A DNA stretch of 64,000 bases from Cylicocyclus nassatus (Eukaryota > Nematoda > Chromadorea > Rhabditida > Strongylidae), in contig CATQJL010000112.1 in the NCBI GenBank assembly GCA_958299035.1, positions 83,718,636 through 83,782,635 of the forward strand. The letters are read 5' to 3'. Shown piece after piece: positions 1-20,830 of this stretch. Below the pieces are notes generated by a model, which had not been told where the DNA came from, ran no database searches, and saw only the letters and a program-made list of their open reading frames with translations. Within the stretch, counting starts at the first letter, position 1, and every line of letters starts with the position of its first letter. A program made the translations under genes and the position numbers.

Positions 1-1839
1 GACCGGCACCAGCTGTCGACAACATCTGCACGGTCATTATTTGGTCACCACTACAATTCCATGAACAGAAGGTGGTCGGACAGTAGGGGCGACGTTGATC
101 CTCTCTTTTGATGGTCCCAGAATTCCTAGAAACCAAAGGTGTAGGGAAGTAAAGTTACAAAATCGAAAATCGATTTTTTCCTAATTTTTTTTTCAGATTT
201 TTTGCGCATTACTGGCTATTTTTAGATTTTGTCTTTTTCATATCCCCACAAATGCAATATCAACAACGCCTGGCAGCTAAGAAAATAATATAAAAGCGAG
301 ACAAAGTACACGGAATGGCCTAATAAGCACTTATGAGTCAGCAGCTGCCCGCACTACCGTATACCGTACCAATGTAAACATTGTCATCGACACAGTTGAG
401 GCATCGCCCTTCTTTGGGCGAATTTTCCCTCAAAACTGAAAAACTACTAGATATGGAAGTAGCAGACAATTCTAGCTATACGCATGCAACATGCCAATTT
501 TCAAGCCAATTTTGCATAACGCAATGAAGCGTCAACAAGTGCTGGCAATTGAACAAAACAAAATTTACGAAAATTACTTATTGGATTCGATTTTGGCTCA
601 GCTGTGAGCTGGAAAACGTGAGGGTGGTAAAATGCCTATGAACAGCTCAATGATTCGGACTTATTCAGTAGGATTTAAGTCCTAGTGAAAAGCAAACATT
701 TTAATTTGAACGCTCAGATCCAATTCCGATGCTTGGGACTAGTGGCGGGGATTACACCCACACAAATCAGAACATGCTGATAACTTTAGGTTGATCTATA
801 AGTCGTGACTAAAAAATGCTAAAATTTTATCTGAAAATATACAAAAAACGTTTCCATGTTAAAATATTCAAAAAATGTTTTCATGTTACATTTTAAACCT
901 ACAGTAACTATTATACATCATTCAACTATGCATATCAGCAATTTTATTTGAAATAAAATCGAAATGTCGAAAATTGATAGAAAAGAAGAAAATCGTAATT
1001 ATCCGTAGAAACAATCAACCGTTCAAATTTTTCGTAACTGCAAAGCTCATTCGTTTACCCCGAAAAGCGTAAGTCGTGAACTCCAACTAAAAACAAAATT
1101 GAAATTTCTTGGAATTTTTAATTTTTTCAGAGTGTAAACATAAGCACTGTTTGAGCGTTTCTCTTGATCAGCTTGCACCATGGAAAAATGGATTTTTGTT
1201 CCAAACCCTATCAGAAAGGGAGTGGTTTCTTTTCTTACCAATCTACAATGGACTAAAGAATTTTCTGAAACAGCAAAGTTATTGTTTGATTTTTCAAAAG
1301 TTACAAGACTTATAGAACAACCTAAATTTTTGAAAAGGCCCAGAGATAGGCAATTTCAAATATTCAAAACATTAGCTTGATCTACTTATTGCATTTCTTT
1401 CGTTTTCCAAATCAATGCTTGGCTGGACTCTGAAACCTAGCAAGCACTCAGACAAGCCCATCCATTTACCGCTAACGAGGTTAATAAACGGGAGCGATTT
1501 AGGGGATCAGGATTACTCTACTTGGATGGACAGAACCAAATATTCTAGGGGTATCAATTGGACATATAAGGGTGAGAATGTGCGATACTGAAGTTGATGC
1601 TGATGGCTCTATTTGCAAGTTTAATTGATTCTAGACAAATTTTCTCACAAAACTGAATTTATGCTGGAATTCCATTGGAAATAGTCTCTTTGAATATTTG
1701 GAAGCAAAATCCCTATTCTCGTTCATCACAGCTCAACAAAAAGGGAGATGGACCTTCTCGCTAATCCCCAGCGAGTTCTTAGCCTAAGCCGCACATCTGT
1801 CCCCTTTTACGGTCCGTGGATGCTGATTTTCCCTATTCG

Positions 1840-2060
1840 CAGCTAATCGACACATGCCGAGCTCGCAGGAGCTCAGCTCGGTCAGTCGGTCCATTAGGCA
1901 TGCAGCTGCTCGCAGTGCTCGCGCGGCTGCACGCGAATCGCCGCGGAGCGCGGGGCGGGGCGGCGCGCAGCGCAGCCAATCGCCGGCGGCGGGCGGAGTC
2001 CCGGCGCTCACAAGCGTGGAATTAATGAGAGCGTGCGGCTAATGGCATTAGACTAGCCGT
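1840..2060 (+). promoter_or_regulatory. GC-rich promoter region of CELF gene, left
   Basis: CpG-rich island just upstream of the first coding exon in an otherwise AT-rich setting. It has a GC-box-like run cggggcggggcgg (1951-1963) and a CCAAT box in agccaatcgcc (from about 1975). It is conserved in the right arm. No TATA box was recognised. The transcription start is not determined. Confidence 0.5.
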
Positions 2061-2217
2061 GTCGTCGTGTCGTCGTCGTCGTGTCGTGCCGTGTCGTCTT
2101 GTGTCCTCCGTCAAGCAAAATCTCATCTCTACCGGCTACCGCGTCCTACCTTACCCTACCACTACTGATCTTCTGTGCTTCGTCGTCATCGTCATCGTCG
2201 TCGTCGTCGTCGTCGTG
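2060..2217 (+). repeat. (TCG/CGT)n microsatellite in CELF 5' leader, left
   Basis: Two runs of gtcgtcgtc-type trinucleotide repeat, 2064-2100 and 2178-2217, between promoter island and start codon. The right copy (48541-48700) differs by one trinucleotide unit in the second run. Confidence 0.85.
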
Positions 2218-2279
2218 AAACCTCCTCCAAAAACACTAGAAGCTGCTTATTCGATTTTCACCCCCTATTCCCCTATTGT

Positions 2280-12161
<9,882 letters not shown>

Positions 12162-13156
12162 GACTGACCGAGAAAGTGCATGTTGTGCTACACTTTCACC
12201 GCCACACGCCCCTATCCCCGTCCGTGCCTTCTTTCTACGTTCTTTTCTTTTTAATTTTATGATTTAGCTAGCTTTTTTAGTTCATAGACAAATAATAATT
12301 TTACTTTTAATACCTAAAAAGTTTTATTGCGATTGTGGTGAAGTAGTGAAGTACGTTGGCAAATTCTTGGCAATTTCATAGCAGCGGCGATAATTCATAA
12401 AACTGCGCAGTGACTTTTTTCACTTGTAAATAATTGATGATTTTCAGAAATTTTCAAAAAATCGAACTAGTCTTGTGAAAATTTGTTCAATATAGGCCCG
12501 CGAAAATCCTGAAATTCTGGAAACCCAAACGAATTTTTTTCGAAGGGTGCTACTCGAAGAAACTCTCGTCCCCTTTCTTTTCCGAAAATCGCCAAATCTT
12601 GCTGCAAACATGAGCAACTCTGAGTGAGGTGGCTGGAGCACCGGCCCTGTAAAGCCAGTAATCGGCTAGACAGCGATACTGGGTTCGATTTTGCTAAGTA
12701 TTTGAGAAAATTTAGGAGAGCCTCACTTTATCCGCTTTCTCAAAGGTAGCAAGAAAGTGCTGTTTCTGAGAGTTTTACTTTTTGCCGCTGATAATACAGA
12801 AAACCTTTTTATTCTTTTTTATGTTAGCAAGGGTTTCATAATCGCATCGCGTTTACGATTTTTATGCATATCGCTGAAAAAATTCTAGGCCTCATGTTTT
12901 TGATAATTTTGATAAGCGTTATGTAGCACAAATACACAGCAAACGATACACTGTTTCAGAATTTCCGCCTTTTGCCTGTGGATGTAAATAGAGCAAAGAA
13001 AAATTCAAATTTGCTTTGTTGCCCTTTCAAGGTAAAGAGTCGCAACGAATAGAAGTTGCGGAGAAGGAGAGCATATGCAGAAACCAGGGAAAAGGATTTT
13101 TTGATGATATTAGCGATGATTACAAAAATTTAGTTTTTCTTCAAACTTTCAAATGT
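12162..13156 (+). other. CELF 3' flank with a tRNA-like sequence
   Basis: 3' untranslated and intergenic sequence. At about 12612-12698 there are an A-box-like gaggtggctggagca, an anticodon-arm-like segment ending cctgtaaagcc, and a B-box-like gggttcgattt. The acceptor and T stems do not pair well and the mirror copy is more degenerate. It is best read as a decayed tRNA or tRNA-derived SINE. Nothing else was recognised. Confidence 0.25.
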
Positions 13157-13158
13157 TA

Positions 13159-14099
13159 GGTTGTAACAAAATTAATGCAGGTTTTGAATTCCAACCGCAA
13201 TAAGTCATACACTTCTCATCTCTAACTAGGTTGTAAAGTACCATTCGATAGAGCAAAGCAAGCTCTACAAGTAGGCTTTCTTGCTTTAGCAACAACTCTG
13301 ATCTACCACGAGTTTCGAGCCAAAAACTAAAAAGATTCAACTGTCCGAAAATTTGAGAAAAATCGTAACTCAGTTCATAAGAAACCTACAAAAATTCTAA
13401 CTTGCTCACGTAAACACTATTCACATAAGATATCTATATATGCTTTTGCCGTAATTTTTTCTCTGTTAGAAATCAAGAAAACGGAAATTTGTGCGTTTGT
13501 CAAAGTGATGCTGTGCCGTTCCCACATACGTAGTTGTATACTACAAACCTGTAGAAGTATAAACGTGAATTTCCAGCTCTCTACAAGCTTTAGTTCTCAA
13601 AAATATCGAATACAGTTTTCGCTAATCACGTGGTCCAAGCTAAAATTTAAATTTCTCGAGAACTAAAGCTTGTAGAGAGCTGAAAATTTACGTTTGTACG
13701 TCTACAGATTAGTAGTATACAATTACTTATATGGGAACGGCACAGCAACACTTTGGCAAATGCACGAAAATTTCCGTTTACTTGATTTCTAACAGAGAAA
13801 AAAATACGGCAAAGGCGTATATAGATGTCTTATGCGAATAATGTTTACGTGAGCAAGTTAGAATTTTTGTAGGTTTTTTATGAACTAAGTTACGATTTTT
13901 CTCAATTTTTCGGGCTGCTGAGTCTTTTTAGTTTTTGGCGCGAAACTCGTGGTGGATCAGAATTGTTGCTAAAGCAAGATGGCCTTCTTGTAGAGCTTGC
14001 TTTGCTCTATCGAATGGTACTCTGCAACCTAGTTAGAAATAAGAAGTGTATGACTTATTGCGGTTGGAATTCAAAACCTGCATTAATTTTGTTACAACC
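13159..14099. mobile_element. 941-bp fold-back MITE, left arm only
   Basis: Near-full-length palindrome: ggttgtaacaaaattaatgc at the start is inverted at the end (gcattaattttgttacaacc), with arms of about 460 bp meeting near 13630. It is flanked by TA (13157-13158 and 14100-14101). The right arm has a single TA (37576-37577) and no insert. TA duplication fits Tc1/mariner-type transposition. No transposase is encoded. Confidence 0.88.
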
Positions 14100-14805
14100 T
14101 AATAGGTAGAATATTTGTCATATTATGAAAGGGTGTAGTAATTTGCGTCAAAAGATAATACAAATTCAAAAAGAGTGTTCCATTACAGAATATGTAGTCA
14201 ACTATAGACTGAGTTTGTATATATGTTAAACAGGTTGAAAGTCATCTCACAAGTTGAAACTTTTCTTTCGCGTTGATTTACATGCTTTACTGCTTTGATT
14301 GAAAGGAAAGACATGTTTGAGCTCGTCAAATGGACGCATGCATTGCTTTCGTGAGTCTTCCAATCGAACAGGCTATTAGTGTAATTTCGCGCATGTATCG
14401 GAGGTAAAAAATTGACCCATGGGAGCTTTCATGTAGTAGTGATAAATAAATAAATAAATCTAAGGTCGATGAGTTGCTGCACTGCAGCATTCTGTTGCGT
14501 AAATCTTTTTAAAGGATACGCTGCGAGAGGTAGGTCCGCAGGCGCACAGGTGTACTGTAGCGCTAGCAACGATTCGAACCAATGCTCATTTTTGTGGGCT
14601 GCAAGCGGTTTACACATTTGGTTTAGATGCAGATTTTCTCTTGTGGGCTAATGATCATGCGGAATTTGCTTTAAATTTTTTTAAATGGTGTAAAAATGTT
14701 ACGCTTTTTAGATTATAACATAATATTATATTTTTCATATAACAAATATTTTTTCACTACCTTTTGAAAAATTGAAGATGTGACAGAATTGCATATTATT
14801 TTCAG

Positions 14806-15160
14806 GTGATTTCGCCCGCAGACCCCCACCATTTATTCTTCGTCCGTACTAGTCGCTGAATTGTTCATTTCAATTTCTGTCATTGAAGTTTCATCTTCTA
14901 ATGCATTTCGACTTGATGTTTATTTGCATTATTGTGTAGCATTAGTTCATGTGTAACCTATAATTTTTCAATTCTGGCAGCGAGACGGTTAGAGTTCGGT
15001 TGGAAATGTGTGATGCGTTAGTTGTACCGCTTGGACCGCAACGCTGCCGCCTTGCATTAGGCATACGCGTGTTGTGCCAGTTTCGGACGCAAAATGCACG
15101 CAGCATCGCGTTTCATCTTCTGCCACAATCTTCTATTGCTCTAGTCATTACTTTCCATTT
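14806..15160 (+). CDS. Conserved exon-like block, unidentified gene, left
   Basis: Two exon-like segments. The first, 14806-14852, follows a ttttcag acceptor and can read DFARRPPPFILRPY then TAG. The second, 14981-15160, lies between a ggcag acceptor and a gtaagaatc donor and is open for 59 codons, with segments such as TVRVRLEMCDALVVPLGPQ and LALGIRVLCQFRTQNARS. The second block is identical in the right arm although flanks differ. I do not recognise the protein. Phase does not link the two segments simply, and the opposite strand also has a 54-codon ORF here. Confidence 0.3.
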
Positions 15161-16529
15161 GTAAGAATCAACGAAACTTTGATTCTCATATATCTATGGC
15201 ATTCAGCATACTGAGCATTCCAGGTTTCGATAATTTTAATAATTATAGCACGAGCAGTGACTTTCCTTTACTCGCCATATTCGGTCCCTTTAGAATCTGT
15301 CATTTTGTACAACTCAATTGATTGAGCGGAAGAAGTTGTGACTATTGAATCATTTAGTATCGATCAATTTTACTCGCCCATAGCGGTTACGAAATCACAA
15401 CTTCCCGTAAATGCTCAGTCTACACATACAACGGTCCAATCTAGTCTCTTGCACACCAATGATTCTGGTATCCATTTTTGTTCATTATTCGTATTATTTT
15501 CACGTATCCTTTTTATTCCCATCGATCTGATATGATCGATACTCATATGTCACGACATGATCTCATGTGTACAGAAGTTTCTTTATTTAGTAATTGTATT
15601 AATTCTTATCCATTGTATTTATTATCGTAATTATTGTATGTTTTTTTCATACCAATGCACGTCAGTGTCTATGTAATGATGCTGCAGAACCACTCTTGAG
15701 ACGATTTCTTGAGATGATCATGGCGAATATGGATCCCTTTCATCCACAATTAGAAGCAGTATAGAGTTATGGCGAAATTTCTTTCCGATAAATATTCCTC
15801 TATGTGAAGTTTTTAGTGTTTTGAGGTTGCGTTCATAGCACAGGGATCTATGAGCTGGGAAAGTGCAAGGCAGCTTTATTACCAATCTTGTTTATCGACG
15901 CAGTTGGAGTGAGGATAAGGGTCATAGATACATTATCTACTGTTTCCAGTGCGGATTGGTTGCAACTTTCTTTGCTTACTCTACAATTGTCGACGTTTCA
16001 CGATGAAGAATTCTGCATTGAAATACAGATATGCAGGTTACATTTCGTGATCCAGGGAACTCCTATTGTGGTATGGAAAACACAACATCTCTAAATAATA
16101 CCGGAGGTGGAAATAGAGGAGTTTGTTCAATTACTTGAACTGAGAAGTGAATGGGCATTTCTGGTCCCATGCGGCAAGCATTTCAAAACTTTGGCCAACA
16201 AGTCAGATCCCATCCAGCGGCTTGCGCAATAACCTCACCAATAACCTCACTGATTCAATTTTTGAACCACGTTTCTCAAGCGGAAAACAACATCTGACAT
16301 GCAGTATCATTAATGAGCGAACTTTGAAAAGGCGTCATGCAAGTTTACGGTGATGTTTAAAGCAAGCCATTCTCAGATAGGGTGACAGCAGTGGCACAGC
16401 GAGAAGTGATGATATTATTTCTGTAAACAGTACCTCTCAAGCTGTACGTCTTTGACTGCATTCATGCGTGTGGTACCCAAAAATGACATTTTCTCGATGC
16501 TTTTCACGACTGCGAGCGGGATACGATAC
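15161..16529. other. Intergenic, no supported gene (left)
   Basis: AT-rich sequence with several short ORFs whose frames are broken by single-base indels in the right arm (for example near 15390). A 15-bp tandem duplication near 16230 is absent on the right. Nothing further was recognised. Confidence 0.5.
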
Positions 16530-16537
16530 TATATAAG
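16530..16537 (+). promoter_or_regulatory. TATA box (TATATAAG), left
   Basis: tatataag lies 84 bp upstream of the ATG at 16621 and is conserved at 35172-35165 on the right. It is placed where it could drive the small intronless ORF that follows. Confidence 0.45.
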
Positions 16538-16620
16538 CGAACGTTGAGATGGAAAGGCACACTCACGCTTGTCATTAATTGGGAGCATACCATCATAATA
16601 GACAGTATACTAAACTTTGA

Positions 16621-16875
16621 ATGTATATGATTTCCAGTATTTTTCTAGCAAGCTTAGCAGCAGATCGCGTGCATGACGGTGTACGAAATGTCTTTAAACG
16701 ATTTTCCAAACTCCAATTGTCTTATTTAGCTGTAGAAATGTACGGCTCAGCTGCGTTCTTGCGTTTGGCATTTATCATATGCTTGTTCATTTACAAGGTT
16801 GTGACAACAAAGAAAGTGATTTATATATGTTCAGCAAAGGTGGCACCAGATGCTTTTTGGTGTCGTGTGTTTTGA
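16621..16875 (+). CDS. Small conserved ORF, hydrophobic segment, left
   Basis: Intronless 84-codon ORF starting MYMISSIFLASLAADRVHDG, with a hydrophobic stretch AAFLRLAFIICLFIY, ending APDAFWCRVF. The right copy has 83 codons: it loses exactly one codon (Phe) in the hydrophobic stretch, keeps the frame, and has one silent and two replacement changes. A TATA box precedes both. The in-frame indel and promoter favour a real short membrane-associated protein, but the length is modest and I recognise no family. Confidence 0.35.
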   Translation: MYMISSIFLASLAADRVHDGVRNVFKRFSKLQLSYLAVEMYGSAAFLRLAFIICLFIYKVVTTKKVIYICSAKVAPDAFWCRVF

Positions 16876-17180
16876 GTATATGAATGTCTGATGAATGTTA
16901 CGGGAGTTTGCAATCTGGAAACGAATTAAAGCCTAAGCTTGATTAAATACCACTGTAGGCATAGCCGCGATAGGGCTCGGCACTGGTGGCACATGGGCAC
17001 AGCGGCTATCCTGTGAAGGTAAAAGCAGATGTACTTCCCTCCCCCGCGGCTTTTGACAACCCAAAGCACTTGCGGCCAATGCTGCTTCGAAGGCAGTGAC
17101 TCGGCAAAGCTGAAAATGAAATATGAAAACAAGTCCGGGCGCACAGCATGCTGCCCTTGCCAAGAAGAAGCCATTCTTAC

Positions 17181-17342
17181 ATGCGCTTGGAGAAGATTGC
17201 TATTTTCTTCCTACTGTTGCAGTCCGCATGCTGCAAAGTTATAATGATAAAAATTCCGCAACGACTGGGAGATATTTCACTCGTCCAAATCCAGATAGAA
17301 GGGCCTCCGAATGCTGATTCGCGCCACTTTCGCGCTCGATAA
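17181..17342 (+). CDS. Candidate small secreted peptide, left
   Basis: 53-codon ORF. The N-terminus MRLEKIAIFFLLLQSACC has the charge/hydrophobic-core/small-residue pattern of a signal peptide, followed by a short polar tail ending ADSRHFRAR. It sits in a 400-bp GC-richer block (16930-17345) that is about 98% identical between arms. The only coding difference is Ser to Pro. The opposite strand has competing ORFs with a plausible acceptor, so strand and exon structure are uncertain. Confidence 0.27.
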   Translation: MRLEKIAIFFLLLQSACCKVIMIKIPQRLGDISLVQIQIEGPPNADSRHFRAR

Positions 17343-19593
17343 GGTGGATGTTTGGAATTAAAGCATCGTACTTCCCCAGGTAAGCAGAAAAATTTCAGAC
17401 CGAGAATTGCCGAGCCACTGCCGTAAGTCTGAAAATGCCTTAAAATTTTTTTTTATCGAAAAAAAATGATGCAAAACAAGACAATCATTTCTTCTCTAAC
17501 AAGCAAAGCGTGAAGCCATATCTTCGATAGTCTAGAGACAGGGCGCCAAAAGTGAAGGTTGTTTGAACATCTGACGTCATAAATAGTGAAGGTTGTTTTA
17601 AGAAGATCAGAGAAGAGAAAATGACGTAAAACAGATATAAAAAGCAAAAGAAACTGCTGAAAACCGGATAAAAACGCTGCATTAAGGTTGAAAACTTTCA
17701 TTTGGCTGCTTTTCAGAGTGCAAGTTTTCGCTCCAGAACCAGTAATTCGCAACAAGGTTTTCGTTTTTGATGCGTCCTTTAGATTTTTACCCCCGCATTG
17801 ACGTTCCCGTTTCCTGGGACGTTACTGGATTGTTGCGCTTATTATTCTGAGCAACAATTGCCCAAGCTAGAAAAAAGTCGAAAGCGCTGAAGCAGCGGAG
17901 ACAGACCAAAGCCGACAGGGCATTTGGCTCTGGTTGTAGATCTCCGCGGAGTCTCGACGAAACCCTGTAACATTATATATCATTGTGGTCGTCATGACAC
18001 GTCGAGGAGAACTGACAACGTCCCAAGCTTTGAAAATCACTCATTAACGAGATAGACCAGCGTATTCATGCGCGTTTCTTTGCGCAAGAATTAAGCGCAG
18101 TTTCTCGTTTTTATTCAACTCCACTAGCTTTCCTAAATTTCTGAAACTCTATTTTGGTCAAATGAGAGGTTAAGTGAAAAATTTTGTCCTGAATTCTGGC
18201 GAACATTCCACAGAAACTTTCTATTTAACGTAAAAAACGCTGTGAAAACACAAATTCTCGGTTTCGCTGAAATAAGCTAGAGATATTATTCCCTATGTTT
18301 GCTTCATTAACACACGTCCAGTTAGAGTCAGGATAATAGCATTTAGGGCAAAGCCCCGGATGACTTCTGTTTTTTCCGGTGAAGGTTGTGTCAACTCATA
18401 GCCCTCAAAGTAAAGCTTACTAGAGTACGTGCTCTGTATATCGAGGGAATGCGTGAAACATAAATTCTGTTGCAGAAACCGAAAATGGTTAATTATTATT
18501 CAAAATTTGTAGGGGACAGTGCATGTGCCTACTAAAACTGCTTAGAACACATGGCAAATTTGTTTATCTTAGAGGATGTCAACTGCACCCAAATAGAGAA
18601 ATATCGGAGAAACTCCCCAATATGGAAATGTTCTGAACGATTTGGTCATAGTAGACTCAGCAGAACACACTGCGCTTCCCAAAATGAAATAGATCTGCGC
18701 GAGACCGCGCACTACCGGTTGCATTTCTGACAATCAGCGGAAGCAAATATAGACTATGAGAACATGCAAAGTTGGGAGTGAGATTTCTTATTAGTTTGTA
18801 GTTTTGTACTCACAAGAGGCATCTGATTCGAGAGTGATTGCTGGGTTAGCATTGTATAGACTTGTTTATCGAGACGAGATTGGAAAATTCTGGCGTTTTA
18901 CATTGTGAATGATCGCTCAATCGGTCCACGCACTTCTTTTACTAAAGCTTTGGCCATTACTTCTGTTAACGGTGTTATCGATACCAGTATTACTCGAGTT
19001 ACTAGCATTACCGCTGTCACTGTTATTCGTCTCAACAGTTTTTCTGCCTGGAATGAAGGCTTTGGAGTTTTATTGTCCCGTGCGGGATTTCATAGTGGAA
19101 ATGGTTGACAACACCAGCAGTGCTAACACTGGTAACACTAGTAATACTAGTAGCACTAGTAACATGGTAACACTGATGCATGGCCAAAGCTTGAAGTACA
19201 AATCATTGCCTCCATTAAATTCACCATAGCCTCTTTTGAATCCATGGAACTAACTTTATAGCAATCTACATCTACCACTTTGTATGTTGGTTCTCCCCTC
19301 GAATGTAATCTCAATACGTTCACAGTTGACGTAAGGAACCTCTCCTACCTTTAATCGCTGCTTCAAAGCACACCTTTACTTTCTTACATACCATTACGAT
19401 AATTATGCGGTTTTGCAAAAGCGCAGCCTCTTGTTTTACATTCTTTTTTATTGTAAGCGCATGACGCTTATGCACTTTCTTGCTATAACAATAGACAAAT
19501 AATAAAAAAATTCTTGTTAACGCTTAAGTGACGTAACAACAAAAAAGCCCCATTGGCTATAAAGCTTGCAGCACCTTGTCCGAAGAAAAAATC
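17343..19593. other. Intergenic, no firm gene (left)
   Basis: It contains several conserved but ambiguous ORFs (around 17453-17755, 17900-18060, 18905-19229). Their frames are interrupted in the mirror arm by single-base indels, for example in a (agtaacact)-type repeat near 19120-19170. I cannot support a gene here. Confidence 0.5.
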
Positions 19594-19731
19594 GGGTGGA
19601 GGACTATATGTCGCCGAATTTGGAAGAGTCCCGCGCGGATTCCCTGCAGGAACGCGCATGTACAAGGGTGCGTATTTGTCGCAAATGACCGCGGGGACCG
19701 CCCTTTTTCGGCGACATATAGTCCTCTACCC
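19594..19731. mobile_element. 138-bp MITE, left arm only
   Basis: Terminal inverted repeats of about 24 bp: gggtggaggactatatgtcg at the start, cgacatatagtcctctaccc at the end. The right arm has an uninterrupted site at about 32338-32352. Flanks aaaaaatc and ggaaatcc suggest an imperfect duplication of about 8 bp, hAT-like. A relative lies at 59743-59874. Confidence 0.85.
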
Positions 19732-20437
19732 AAGGAAATCCAAGCAGATGAAGTACTTCTATAGGTGATCCGAAGCTCTGTCGAAACTATGAAAAGTCCT
19801 CGGCTTCTTTCTGAAGGTGTAAGCACACGGCCGTGCAGTAGCGACGTTGTCCGTTTGAAAAAAAAATTTACATGGAAAAATGTTGATTACCGCAGAGGAA
19901 CATAATGACGGTTACCGTTTACAAGAATTCTCTCACAAACTCAACACATGACGAAAATAACATAAACTGTTTCGCAACAATTCAACTGGCAAGAATTCTC
20001 TTGAACCTCTTCTTCGAACTTCCAGTACGTAGTGTGCTAAATTCGAGGGCCTATTCAATTTAATTTTTTTTTGCAATTTGGTGGTGTCTGTATATGCAAC
20101 GTGCGTACTAGAATTTGTAAGCTTTCAATCTAAACTGGACCCATAAGTTAGACTTAGGTAGTGGCCTATCTAGGGGCCCTCGAACAGCATGTATTGATAC
20201 TCGCACTACCTTGATCTTGGTGAGACACAGCTTTTGATCTCGGCATACTGATGCTTTTTGGCTTGTTGAGGTGTACACCGAGATTGGTCCAGTCTTTATT
20301 CGGCTAACGTTTTAACAGCATCTTCTTTGAAGTCTAAAATTGTCGAATGCATAAGTGAACTATTCCAACTACCGCTTCAAGACTCAAGAAGACGCCCCAT
20401 GCGTTGATACACCAAGAACTTGGAAGTGCATGCAGTA

Positions 20438-20830
20438 TCAAAGGCAGCGGCTCGGCAGATTGACAACTTTGGGATATTCATCGTTTTCGGTCCTCCTCGA
20501 TGAGCTGAGTCTAAGACTGTATCTTGCAGTTCAAAAAGATATCAATAACCCGCTTTTCCAGACGTGAAAAGCGCTATTTGAGGGCGGACCGCGTAAGCCT
20601 GTCCTCGAGCGCGATTGACTCGTGGGTACTGTAGGTGCGGTATCTCCACTCACGAGCCAATCGCGCTTGAGGACAGGCTTACGCGGCCCGCCCTCAAATA
20701 GCGCTTTTCACGTCTGGAAAAGCGGGTTATTGATATCTTTTCAAGCTGCAAAGTACAGTCTTAGACTCACTCATCGAGGAGAAAAGGATGAATATCCCAA
20801 ATTTGAGATTCTGCCGAGCCGTTGCCTTAA
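20438..20830. mobile_element. TTAA-type palindromic MITE, left arm only
   Basis: Near-perfect palindrome with ends aggcagcggctcggcag and ctgccgagccgttgcct and arms of about 190 bp. It is flanked by TCAA (a decayed TTAA, 20438-20441) and TTAA (20827-20830). The right arm has one TTAA (31646-31649) and no insert. TTAA duplication is the signature of piggyBac-type transposition. Related ends occur at 60222-60650 and 63526-63979. Confidence 0.9.

Noticed and set aside
2169..2279. Arg-rich N-terminal extension in frame with the CELF start, open in both arms with a whole-codon length difference
   Set aside because: No ATG between the in-frame TGA (2166) and 2280; the (CGT)n repeat changes by multiples of three by nature, so frame keeping is not evidence of coding.
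14500..14620. tRNA T-arm-like ggttcgaatc on the minus strand near 14570
   Set aside because: No matching acceptor, D or anticodon arms could be drawn around it in either arm.
18909..19229. 106-codon Leu-rich ORF with a transmembrane-like stretch
   Set aside because: A one-base deletion in the mirror arm changes the frame at the repeat near 19125, and the alternative frame is equally open; low-complexity sequence explains it.
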